A stretch of DNA of 41,256 bases, taken from Chloroflexota bacterium (GTDB taxonomy: Bacteria > Chloroflexota > UBA6077 > SHYK01). The notes beneath the pieces are model-generated. The model saw nothing but the letters and a program-made list of their open reading frames with translations. It ran no database searches and was not told the DNA's origin. The translations under genes and the position numbers were made by a program. How positions within the stretch are numbered: the stretch's first letter is position 1; each line of letters starts with the position of its first letter. The stretch covers positions 1 to 41,256 of the forward strand of contig WHTR01000001.1 in assembly GCA_009377635.1 (NCBI GenBank). Reading direction: 5' to 3'. Below are positions 26,797 through 34,817 of this stretch, piece after piece.

Positions 26797-27148
26797 TGTG
26801 CTCCTCCAGAAGCAAGAGATGGGCAGATCGCACCGTGAACTCCAGCCGCGTGTAGTGTATGGTCTGCAGGGACGAACTGCTCACCTCCGGCTGACGTCTG
26901 CAGTCGAAAGGTGAGCCAGATCGCTAACCCAGCCAAGGTCATGTACGTGATGTGTCCGACCTGCCAAGACAAGGACGATGTCGAGCGCCTCGACCATGCG
27001 AACACGCCGGAGGTGCCGCGCCTCTCCCCGTTCTCGACCCGTGAGTTCGGCGCTCGTAAGGACAACTGGAGCTCAACCGGGGAGGGACCCGAGGCCCGAC
27101 AAGGGTGAGTCGGCGTCGATCTCTTGTGCCCACTCGGAATGGCAGATG
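26797..27148. other. Intergenic region between UbiD and binding-fold genes
   Basis: These 352 bases hold the GGAGGAG ribosome site of the UbiD gene at their low-coordinate edge. Short open frames on both strands have no family resemblance or ribosome site. The gap is long for an operon, so the UbiD gene may have its own promoter. No RNA gene or clear repeat is seen. Confidence 0.3.
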
Positions 27149-28069
27149 TCACTCTTCGTCCGCCTCTCGGAGGAAGTGGACGTCCCACAGCTCCATGGGG
27201 TTCACGCGGTTTTGTACGTCGGGCTCTTGCATGACGGCAATGCGATAGGCGTTCATGATGGCTTCGGCCCTCGGGTAAAGCCGCCAGTCGAGCAGCTCGC
27301 AGTTACGCTTCCACAGGCTCTGGAGCACGCGCTCGCTCTTGATGCCCAGTTCTGGCCCGACCTTCGTCTCCATCACCTTCCACATGCCTTCGCGCTCGTT
27401 CCTGAAGTAGCTGATGCCTAACCGTACGGCCCGAATGATCGCCCGACACAGCTCCGGCCGCTTCTGTGTTGTCTCCCACATCGTGGTGAGTGTGGTAGCC
27501 TGGACCATCGGGAGCCAGGGCAGTGGCTGGATGTGAAGCCCGAGCTCTCCAGCCGGCACGTCATCTGGGGGCGAGAGGAATGTCGCGTCGGCCTTGCCGT
27601 CCGCAACCAACTGATACATTCGCCCATCGAGTCCCGCGTCCTTGGCGCCCACCCAGTCCACTTCTGTTAGGTCGACTCCACCGCGCTGGAGGTAGACTTT
27701 GTGGTTGCCGAATGGGTGGTTCGTGCGGTCGATGGTCCGCTCGACCAGTACCTTGCCCCGGAGCAGGGTCATGTCCGGCAAGGGGTCGCGCGTTACGAGC
27801 ACGTCATCGCACCAGTTCACGGTTTGCCCGAGGTAAACCATAGGGGTCCCGTTCGCCTTGTGGAGGTAAGGCGAGATATGGCTCCCGAATATGAAGTCGA
27901 CCTCGCCGTTGATCAGCATCGGATCGGACTGGGGCGCGCCTGAGACGAAGGTGAGGTACGTCAAGTCCAAGCCGGCCTTTCCCCAAGCGTCGGTTGCCTC
28001 CATGGCCGCGATCAACGGATACTGAATCGCTTTGGACCGATAGCAGACGCGCACGGGCAGACTAGGCAT
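27149..28069 (-). CDS. Periplasmic-binding-fold protein without signal peptide (NMT1/THI5- or dihydroxyphthalate-decarboxylase-like)
   Basis: This 306-residue protein opens PVRVCYRSKAIQYPLIAAME with no signal peptide. It has the type-2 binding-fold core GEVDFIFGSHISPYLHKANG near residues 59-78, GKADATFLSPPDDVP near 165-180, and the C-terminal NPMELWDVHFLREA shared with the protein at 1406-2452. ATG 28069 is chosen over one 26 codons upstream because GGAGGGACCC lies directly before it and the extra N-terminus has no features. A cytosolic location argues against a conventional transport role. The fold also includes 4,5-dihydroxyphthalate decarboxylase, and it stands at the head of a UbiD-bicupin-FAH run, so a catabolic enzyme or ligand sensor is a fair alternative. 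Confidence 0.75.
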   Translation of the reverse strand: MPSLPVRVCYRSKAIQYPLIAAMEATDAWGKAGLDLTYLTFVSGAPQSDPMLINGEVDFIFGSHISPYLHKANGTPMVYLGQTVNWCDDVLVTRDPLPDMTLLRGKVLVERTIDRTNHPFGNHKVYLQRGGVDLTEVDWVGAKDAGLDGRMYQLVADGKADATFLSPPDDVPAGELGLHIQPLPWLPMVQATTLTTMWETTQKRPELCRAIIRAVRLGISYFRNEREGMWKVMETKVGPELGIKSERVLQSLWKRNCELLDWRLYPRAEAIMNAYRIAVMQEPDVQNRVNPMELWDVHFLREADEE

Positions 28070-28265
28070 TGGGTCCCTCCATCTACGTTGCTGCAGTATG
28101 AGCCTGGACGAAGCCTTATCTCCCCAGCACGCCAGCGTAGCACGCAATCTCAGGCACTGTCAAATGGTCGATGTGCCTTGGCGTGCGACTGGCCATGATG
28201 CGCGCTACCGGTCGACCGAGGTTCGGAGTCGGGCTCAGGCCATTCAGGGCCTGGGGTGAGTCGGC

Positions 28266-28557
28266 GTGGGAACGGAGGCTGGGAACGGGGGATGGCAAGC
28301 CCTGTTGGAGGAGATTTTTGGCGGCCTCTCTGAGTGGCCGGCCGCCCACCCGAAGGCGACTCTTCTGGAAATCGAGCAGGTAATGGAGGAGCGTCTGAGT
28401 GAGGCCCGGGCGAATATCGTAGAGAAGCTTGCGGCACAGTCTCCGGACGAGCAGCGTCGGGGCTGTCCACAGTGTGAAAAGCACCTGGTCTCCCGCGGGC
28501 GATCCAAACGCCAGGTGACGGTCGCCGGGAACCGGAGCATTCAACTCAGACGTGTCC
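28266..28557 (+). pseudogene. Transposase N-terminal stub (ISKra4-like)
   Basis: From GTG 28266 the frame reads GGWQALLEEIFGGLSEWPAA, then HPKATLLEIEQVMEERLSEA, then CPQCEKHLVSRGRSKRQVTV. The HPKATL-x-EIE helix and the CP-x-C zinc-finger half followed by SRG-x-x-KR are typical of the N-terminus of ISKra4-family transposases. The second CP-x-C pair and the whole catalytic core are missing. Homology ends where the minus-strand SBP's stop codon begins (28558-28560), so the element was cut exactly at that gene edge. No inverted repeats were found by eye. Confidence 0.65.
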
Positions 28558-30297
28558 TCATTCGACATCCCACAGGTACGCGTTCCGGCTGTAGCTTCCA
28601 AACGGGGGCGAGGTGATGATCGCGCCTCCCTCTACATCGTCTAGGGCTCGTACGCCGTTGCGGACGCCGATGAGGTCCACAAGATAGTACGCGGGGAGAA
28701 TCGGCAATTCCGCGATGATAAAGTCCGAGAGCGCCCGCATCGCGTCGAATTGGTCGCGCTGCGAAATGGCTGTGTAATAGCGGTTCAGCAGAGTCTGTGC
28801 CTGCGGATCCTCATACCCTCCCCGGTTGCCCGTCCAACGGTTCTCGGCGGTTGCGGCCGGTCCTTCCAGGCGCCCGAGGATGCTGTCGCCTGGGCCAGAG
28901 GAGCTCGCCTCCCAGCCCGGGTATTGCGCGCGCAGCTCGAGGTCCCGAGTCTGCGCCCCTGGGATGATGTGCTCCTCAACCTCAAGCCCGATCCGCCTCC
29001 AGTAGTCGGCGTAGACGGGCACCTCCCAATCGCGCCCCCCCGCGGTTGTCGAAATTACAGTGCGGAACCTCCGGCCGTCCGACGTATGTTGAAGCACGCC
29101 GCCCTGTCCAGACGTCCAGCCGAGATCGCGAAGCGCGGCGCGGGCCCGCTCTGGGTCGTACGGGTAGCGACGAAGGCCATCCTTCGTCGCGTCGTAGAGC
29201 CGGTCACCTGGTGGCAGGATCGACCATGCCGCCTGCTCCCGCTCCGAGAGGCCGTCGCGATCGATCGCCTGATACAAGGCCGCGCGTACGCGCGGGTCAA
29301 GGTTTGCCGGCTCTGTCTGCACCGAGGGTCGCCACTGCGACGCGAGGAATCTCGTGCTGCCGGGACGAGCGTAGACGCTTCCTTCTCCAGTGCTGTCCCA
29401 GCGATCTTTCAGCTGGAAGCCAAGCTCCGTGCTGAGAGCAGTATCCGCAAAGATGTCCACCGCGCCCGCGAGCAGGCTCGCAAAGAGCGCGTTCTCGTCA
29501 GAGAACGTGCGGACTTCCACGCGGTCCACCTTTGGCCGTCCTAGGAAGTAGCCTTCATACGCCTCAAATTGTGCGCCCTGAATTGGATCGAAGGTGGTCA
29601 GACGAAATGGGCCGAGATGGATGTATTCCGAGGTCCAATATGGGAGATTCGCGACCTCGTCCGGGTCTCCGATCGCCAGATAGCGATCGTATGCCGAACC
29701 GAGGATGTGCTGGGGCTGGGGCCAGAACTCACGTGTGCCCAAAAGCCCGCCCAGGTAGTAGCCGCTGCTGTAAGTAATGACGAATGTGTCGTCGTCGGGT
29801 GCCTCCGCAGACGTCATGAGATCAATCACGGGGCGTTGATTCGTGGGAAGGCCTTTGTCGCGGTTGAACTGGTATGAAAAAACGAGGTCCTGGGCAGTAA
29901 AGGGTGCGCCGTCTTGCCAGGTGATGCCCTTTCTCAGGGTGTATTCAACTCGCATCCGGCCGTCGGGGAGGAGTTCGATGCTCCCGTCGTCCAGGGTGGG
30001 CACGCGCTCTGCGAGGCGACCGATGGGCGTTCGGCTGGCGGCCTCGGTGGTAATGAGCCCGTGCGAATGAATGTCTGTTGCAGAGTGCCATCCACCCGAT
30101 GTGGTCGGTGATCCCATAACCCCCATTGCCTGGGCGGTGCCACGGACCCCAAAGACGACCACCTTCGTCCTGCCAGAGTCCTGCTCCGGCGGCGCGCCTT
30201 CCTGATCGATTGGCCCCGACGGTGCGCAAGCAACAACGCTGGTGACCAGCACAAGCGGCAAGACGAGGTTGCCAAGAGTGGACAGATGCCCCGTCAT
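28558..30297 (-). CDS. Family-5 (Opp/Dpp-type) ABC solute-binding lipoprotein
   Basis: This 579-residue protein has the lipoprotein signal LVLPLVLVTSVVAC with Cys24, then TTSGGWHSATDIHSHG. The hallmark is GITWQDGAPFTAQDLVFSYQ, with EYIHLGPFRLTTFDP and the terminal YSRNAYLWDVE. ATG 30297 gives a compact signal peptide; an ATG 22 codons upstream adds an unlikely extra stretch. By eye it is a close relative of the SBP at 15266-17047. It is divergent from the molybdenum-hydroxylase operon starting at 30677 and may be co-regulated with it. Its 3' end abuts a truncated transposase, marking a past rearrangement. No transporter membrane genes are adjacent. Confidence 0.9.
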   Translation of the reverse strand: MTGHLSTLGNLVLPLVLVTSVVACAPSGPIDQEGAPPEQDSGRTKVVVFGVRGTAQAMGVMGSPTTSGGWHSATDIHSHGLITTEAASRTPIGRLAERVPTLDDGSIELLPDGRMRVEYTLRKGITWQDGAPFTAQDLVFSYQFNRDKGLPTNQRPVIDLMTSAEAPDDDTFVITYSSGYYLGGLLGTREFWPQPQHILGSAYDRYLAIGDPDEVANLPYWTSEYIHLGPFRLTTFDPIQGAQFEAYEGYFLGRPKVDRVEVRTFSDENALFASLLAGAVDIFADTALSTELGFQLKDRWDSTGEGSVYARPGSTRFLASQWRPSVQTEPANLDPRVRAALYQAIDRDGLSEREQAAWSILPPGDRLYDATKDGLRRYPYDPERARAALRDLGWTSGQGGVLQHTSDGRRFRTVISTTAGGRDWEVPVYADYWRRIGLEVEEHIIPGAQTRDLELRAQYPGWEASSSGPGDSILGRLEGPAATAENRWTGNRGGYEDPQAQTLLNRYYTAISQRDQFDAMRALSDFIIAELPILPAYYLVDLIGVRNGVRALDDVEGGAIITSPPFGSYSRNAYLWDVE

Positions 30298-30676
30298 ACG
30301 TCGCACGTTCTCCCCTGCCAGCGCGCCGAAACAGATGATAGTCGCCCGCACCCGCGCTGTCAAACAGAATGTCCTTCCCCTCTAGAGACCCTGGCATTGC
30401 GACAGATGCGGTATGATGCCCGGAAGCGAACGGTTAGGGCTCGTGAGGAAATAAGCTTGCCGATCGTGGCGCATCTTGTGATGTTGGGCGATTCGGAATG
30501 TGACGCGTTCGCAGCGCGTGACACCAGCCGAGCCTCCGGATTGTGATCTGGTGCGCGAAATGTTATTCCCTAACGGGCTCTTACCGTGGTTCGGGTTGTT
30601 GTGCCGGCAGGCAGATGGTGATAAGATTGCGCGAGCCCGCGGCTTTGGCCGAGGGACATCGCAGAGTAAGCGTGGG
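30298..30676. promoter_or_regulatory. Divergent intergenic region, SBP / molybdenum-hydroxylase operon
   Basis: These 379 bases separate an SBP (-) from the FAD-subunit gene (+) and should hold the promoter of the eight-gene run downstream. A TATGAT hexamer lies at about 30415 but has no convincing -35 at normal spacing. No RNA gene or long palindrome is seen. The frame before ATG 30677 is open but featureless. Confidence 0.35.
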
Positions 30677-31570
30677 ATGAAGCCAGCACCATTTTGCTAT
30701 CACGCGCCCGCTTCCGTCGCCGAAGCGATCTCGCTCCTCCGCGATCTGCGAGACGAGGACGCGAAGGTCTTGGCGGGTGGCCAGAGCTTGATGCCCATGG
30801 TCAATATGCGGCTCGCGCGGCCGGCGCACCTGGTGGACATCAACGGCATCGACGACCTTGCGCACATCAGCTGTCCCGACGACGGCGGCCTGGCGATCGG
30901 CGCTCTTACCCGCCAGCGGCGCCTCGAGCGCTCGGCCGAGGTGGCTCGCCGCGCTCCCCTTCTGGCAGAGGCCTTGCCACTGATCGGCGATCGCCTCGTT
31001 CGGAGCCGGGGGACCATTGGCGGAAGTCTCGCGCACGCCGACCCGACTGCTGAGCTTCCCGTGGTCGCTGTGGCCCTCGACGCCGAGATCGGCGTGGTCG
31101 GGCCGCAGGGGGCCCGGCCAGTTCCATCTTCGCAATTTTTCGTCAGCGTCCTGACCACCGCCGTTGAGGTCGACGAACTGCTGGTCGAGGTCCGGCTCCC
31201 TCCGGCGACGCCGGGCGAGGGGTATGCTTTCGTTGAGCTGGCCCGACAGCATGGGGCATTCGCCATCGTCGCGGTAGCCGCCAGTGTGGCACTCGACGAT
31301 GGCCATATACGCGAGGCCCGGATCGCTCTCGGTGGCGTCGCGCCGATCCCCGTCCGTGCGTGGGAGGCCGAGGAGGCGCTGCGAGGACAGCCGTTCATCC
31401 CGGAAACGCTTGCCCGAGCCGCCGAGATGACGGCCGCCGCGACTGACCCAATGCCCGACGTCCACGGGAGCCCCGAGTACCGCCGAGCGATGGCCGCAGT
31501 ACACACGCGCCGTGCTCTCCAGCTCGCTGGAGACCGGGCTACATCGACGGGAGGAGCAGCCGGTGCCTAA
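30677..31570 (+). CDS. FAD-binding medium subunit of a molybdenum hydroxylase (CoxM/XdhB-like)
   Basis: This 297-residue protein is the electron-transfer FAD subunit of a three-subunit xanthine-dehydrogenase-family enzyme. Seen: the FAD pyrophosphate motif VLAGGQSLMPMVNMRLARP near residues 32-50, the second FAD motif TIGGSLAHADPTAELP near 112-127, and the C-terminal CODH_FLAV_C-type region with RIALGGVAPIPVRAWEAE. ATG 30677 begins at the conserved start (MKPAPFCYHAPASV); the 59 codons before it are featureless. The stop overlaps the GTG of the next gene by eight bases, so translation is probably coupled. This is the only FAD subunit in the window. Confidence 0.93.
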   Translation: MKPAPFCYHAPASVAEAISLLRDLRDEDAKVLAGGQSLMPMVNMRLARPAHLVDINGIDDLAHISCPDDGGLAIGALTRQRRLERSAEVARRAPLLAEALPLIGDRLVRSRGTIGGSLAHADPTAELPVVAVALDAEIGVVGPQGARPVPSSQFFVSVLTTAVEVDELLVEVRLPPATPGEGYAFVELARQHGAFAIVAVAASVALDDGHIREARIALGGVAPIPVRAWEAEEALRGQPFIPETLARAAEMTAAATDPMPDVHGSPEYRRAMAAVHTRRALQLAGDRATSTGGAAGA

Positions 31571-32054
31571 TGGGCTACCAATCATGCCGATGCCTGTCGC
31601 GATGCGCGTGGACGGGCACCTGTACGAGCGTGCTGTCGAGCCGCGTCGCCTCCTCTGTGACTACATTCGCCAGGATCTCGGCCTCACGGGCACCCATGTC
31701 GGATGCGAGCACGGGATCTGCGGGGCGTGCACCGTTATCGTCAACGGCGAGGCGGTCAAATCGTGCCTGATGCTGGCCGTCCAGGCCAGAGGCGCAGACG
31801 TGCAGACGGTCGAGGCGCTCGCACAGAACGGGCAGCTCCACCCCCTGCAGGAGGCCTTCGCCGAGCACCACGCGCTCCAATGTGGCTTCTGCACTCCGGG
31901 AATGCTGATGGCAGCGCTCACCTTTCTCAATGAGAATTCCGACCCGACCGATGAGCAGATCAAGCTGGGGATGGACGGCAACCTCTGTCGATGTACGGGC
32001 TACTACAACATCGTCGACGCGATCCGCGCCGCCGCGCGCATGATGCGGGTCTAG
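31563..32054 (+). CDS. [2Fe-2S] small subunit of a molybdenum hydroxylase (CoxS-like)
   Basis: This 163-residue protein has two [2Fe-2S] domains. The first, plant-ferredoxin-like, has GCEHGICGACTVIVNG followed by KSCLML. The second, helical, has QCGFCTPGMLMAA and GNLCRCTGYYNIVDA. All eight cluster ligands are present, unlike the broken copy at 6061. GTG 31563 is chosen because GGAGGAG (31550-31556) sits six bases upstream and the GTG overlaps the preceding stop. Later in-frame ATGs at 31584 and 31590 are possible but lack such a site. It carries electrons between the Mo cofactor of the large subunit and FAD of the medium subunit. The large-subunit gene starts four bases after its stop. Confidence 0.94.
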   Translation: MPNGLPIMPMPVAMRVDGHLYERAVEPRRLLCDYIRQDLGLTGTHVGCEHGICGACTVIVNGEAVKSCLMLAVQARGADVQTVEALAQNGQLHPLQEAFAEHHALQCGFCTPGMLMAALTFLNENSDPTDEQIKLGMDGNLCRCTGYYNIVDAIRAAARMMRV

Positions 32055-32058
32055 GGCG

Positions 32059-34530
32059 ATGGCGGAATGGGAACGAGGACCGACTCCTCCTGCGCCGGCG
32101 ACGACCGGAGAGTCCGATCGCGGGTCGAACCCGGGGAAGACCAGTCGGGAGCGACGTCCCTGGTTGGGCCAATCTGTCCGACGCAACGAGGACGGGCGAT
32201 TCCTCACCGGGCGAGCCCAGTACGTCGATGACATCGCAGTGCCAGGGATGTTGCACGCGGCCATGCTGCGGAGTCCGTACGCCCACGCACTGATTCAGCG
32301 AATTGATTACTCCCGCGCTCTGGAGATCCCCGGTGTCCACGGCGTCATCACAGGCGAGGACGTGGCGGCCGTCTGCGAGCCGGAGAAGGGCTCCAACTAC
32401 CCCAGTGGCGGATCCTGGTACTACATCGCCACCGACCGCGCTCGCTTCGCCGGCGAGATCGTCGCCATTGTAGCGGCAGAAGATCGCTACGTCGCAGAGG
32501 ACGCGCTGGACGTGATCGAGGTCGAATACGAGGAACTACCGGTCGTGTCCGACCCCGAGCGCGCGACTGACCCCGACCAGCCGATCCTCCACCCGGATGC
32601 TCCAGGCGGGAATGCTGCCCTGGACCGTGTCTGGGAGGCCGGCGATGTGGATGAGGCCTTCGCCCAGGCGGACGTCGTGGTGTCGGACCGGTTCGTGGTC
32701 CACCGGCACAGTTCGACGCCGCTCGAGGGGCTGGCTGCTATTGCCAGCTACGACACGATGACCAACCAGGTGACGATCTGGGCGAACATCGGGAACCTCG
32801 GCCGCTACACCGCTGCAGGCCAGGCGCTGAAGATGGACTACGCGGACATTCGCCTCATCGTGCCGGATGTCGGCGGGAGCTTCGGCGTGAAGGCGTGGGT
32901 GCATCAGCGTGCGGTGCTGCTGGCCGTGCTCTCCCGCAAGGTCGGCCGGCCCGTGAAGTGGATCGAGGACCGGATCGAGCACCTCCGCGCCAGCCACCAC
33001 GGCCACGGACGCATCAACGACATGGCGATCGCGGCCAAACGGGATGGCACGATCCTCGGCGTGAAAATGCGCTTCACCGACGACCAAGGCGCCTACACGT
33101 GCCTGAACGAGCCGGCCGGGCTCTCCCTGCTCCTGGGCAATGGAGTAGTGAGCGCCTACCGATTTCAAGACGTCCGCGTCGAGGCGAGGTGCGTGCTGAC
33201 CAACAAGTGCCCGGTCGCGTCGAACCGGGGCTACATGCGCGTCCAGCCGGTCTTCGCCATGGAGCGGATCATCGACCGTCTGGCCCGCGCGCTTGGCATG
33301 GATCCGATCGAGCTGCGGATGGCAAACGCCATCCCGCCTCATGCCTACCCCTACCGCACGCCTTCGGGATCGGTATACGACAGCGGTGATCCACCCGCGC
33401 TGCTCCGGAAGACGGCGGAGCTTCTGGAGTACAAGGACCTACGGCGCCTCCAGGCTGAGGCCCGCACCCAGGGGCGACTGCTCGGCATCGGGGTGGGCAT
33501 GGCCGTGGAGCTGGGCGGACCGAACCCTATCGACGTGGGCACGATCCGCCTCGGACCTGACGGGCGCTTGAGTGCGCAGGTGCCGACGCTCGCCCAGGGC
33601 CAAGGGCACGAGACGACCATCGCTCAGATCGTCGCGGATCGCTTCGATGTGGACCCGAAGTCGGTGCACGTCACCGTGGACCTGGACTCGCGGACCATGG
33701 CTTACACGACTGTGTCCGGAACGTACGGGTCGAAGTTCGCCTCGACGGGGGCGCCGGCCGCGCATGGCGCCGCTAAAAAGCTAGCGGATCAGCTGGCGGG
33801 CCTGGCTGCAAATCTGCTGGACGCCGACCCGAAGCGCATCCAGTTCCGCGATGGACAGATCGTGGCCACCGACGGACCGGAGCGCAGCGTCACCCTACGG
33901 GACCTGGCCGACCGAGCGCACCGCGCGCCCGAAAGCTTCGGAGTGCCCGACGTGGACCTACAGGCAACGTTCCTCTGGAGCTGGCCGAATGTGAACCCCG
34001 GCTCCCGAGAGGGCCGGCGCGGGGCAGCGACGTTCACGGGCCTGTGTCACGGCGCCCTGGTCGAGGTGGACCCGGAAACCGGCGGAGTCAAGGTGCTCCG
34101 GTACGTCGCGGTGGAGGATTGCGGCCGCCTGATGAACCCCATGATCGTTCACGGCCAGACGATGGGGGGTGTTATCCACGGGCTCGGGTGGGCACTGACG
34201 GAGGACTTCGTCTACGACGAGAGTGGGCAACTGCTGACCAACTCATTCATGCACTACCTGCTCCCACGCTTTACCGACATCCCGCCCCTGGTGATCGCCC
34301 ACGTCGAGTGTCCGACACCTTTCAGTCCCCTGGGCGCCAAGGGCATGGGTGAAGGTGGCGCCATCCCACCGATGGCCGTCGTGGCAAATGCCGTGGAGGA
34401 TGCCATCTGGCACCTCGGCGGGCGGATTCACGACTCTCACCTGGCACCTGAGACGGTGCTCCGGGCTCTCTCGAGCGCCGGGCGGAGTGGACGACCTGGA
34501 GGAAGCGAGGATGCCATCGGCGAACGGTGA
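32059..34530 (+). CDS. Mo-cofactor-binding large subunit of a molybdenum hydroxylase
   Basis: This 823-residue catalytic subunit has GRFLTGRAQYVDDIAVPGML at the hammerhead start, the cofactor loop VPDVGGSFGVKAWV near residues 270-283, QGQGHETTIAQIVADRF, and the catalytic-base motif KGMGEGG with Glu near residue 765. The loop that classifies CO dehydrogenases reads SNRGYMRVQP here, neither AYxCSFR nor AYRGAGR, so a CO dehydrogenase is unlikely. A hydroxylase of an aromatic, N-heterocyclic or aldehyde substrate fits better. The gene order FAD, Fe-S, Mo is the CoxMSL order. A 287-base gap with palindromes separates it from the UbiD gene. A tail of about 20 residues after LRALSSAG is rich in Gly, Ser and Arg. 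Confidence 0.94.
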   Translation: MAEWERGPTPPAPATTGESDRGSNPGKTSRERRPWLGQSVRRNEDGRFLTGRAQYVDDIAVPGMLHAAMLRSPYAHALIQRIDYSRALEIPGVHGVITGEDVAAVCEPEKGSNYPSGGSWYYIATDRARFAGEIVAIVAAEDRYVAEDALDVIEVEYEELPVVSDPERATDPDQPILHPDAPGGNAALDRVWEAGDVDEAFAQADVVVSDRFVVHRHSSTPLEGLAAIASYDTMTNQVTIWANIGNLGRYTAAGQALKMDYADIRLIVPDVGGSFGVKAWVHQRAVLLAVLSRKVGRPVKWIEDRIEHLRASHHGHGRINDMAIAAKRDGTILGVKMRFTDDQGAYTCLNEPAGLSLLLGNGVVSAYRFQDVRVEARCVLTNKCPVASNRGYMRVQPVFAMERIIDRLARALGMDPIELRMANAIPPHAYPYRTPSGSVYDSGDPPALLRKTAELLEYKDLRRLQAEARTQGRLLGIGVGMAVELGGPNPIDVGTIRLGPDGRLSAQVPTLAQGQGHETTIAQIVADRFDVDPKSVHVTVDLDSRTMAYTTVSGTYGSKFASTGAPAAHGAAKKLADQLAGLAANLLDADPKRIQFRDGQIVATDGPERSVTLRDLADRAHRAPESFGVPDVDLQATFLWSWPNVNPGSREGRRGAATFTGLCHGALVEVDPETGGVKVLRYVAVEDCGRLMNPMIVHGQTMGGVIHGLGWALTEDFVYDESGQLLTNSFMHYLLPRFTDIPPLVIAHVECPTPFSPLGAKGMGEGGAIPPMAVVANAVEDAIWHLGGRIHDSHLAPETVLRALSSAGRSGRPGGSEDAIGER

Positions 34531-34720
34531 GCGCCGCCAGCACGCCAGCGGGCTCGGGAGCGTGACGACCGCCGAGGGGAGATGGAGCGACACCGGCAAT
34601 CACCCGTCCGCGACTCGCAGGGGGGTCGACCCTCCCGCGAGTGCAGCGGATTCTCGCCCACAACACCCGGCCGGGGATGGAGAACGTCGGCCCGTCGGGT
34701 ACCCAGCAGGGCGAAAGCGC

Positions 34721-34751
34721 GGACCTTTAGGTCCAATGCGTGACGCGTCAC
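34721..34751. promoter_or_regulatory. Paired palindromes upstream of the UbiD gene
   Basis: GGACCT-TT-AGGTCC (34721-34734) is followed five bases later by the perfect 12-bp palindrome GTGACGCGTCAC (34740-34751). They lie in the only long gap inside the operon-like run, 67 bases before ATG 34818. This spacing suits an operator pair or an internal promoter; no regulator gene is nearby. Confidence 0.45.
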
Positions 34752-34817
34752 GGGCGACGCGAGCGCGAGCCGTATCCTGAGCAGGACGCATGGCGCAGCA
34801 CCCGGAGGTTTGAGATC

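Noticed and set aside
30677-34530. Aerobic CO dehydrogenase (coxMSL)
   Set aside because: Gene order fits, but the large subunit lacks the AYxCSFR loop of form I and the AYRGAGR loop of form II, so only the broader xanthine dehydrogenase family is supported.
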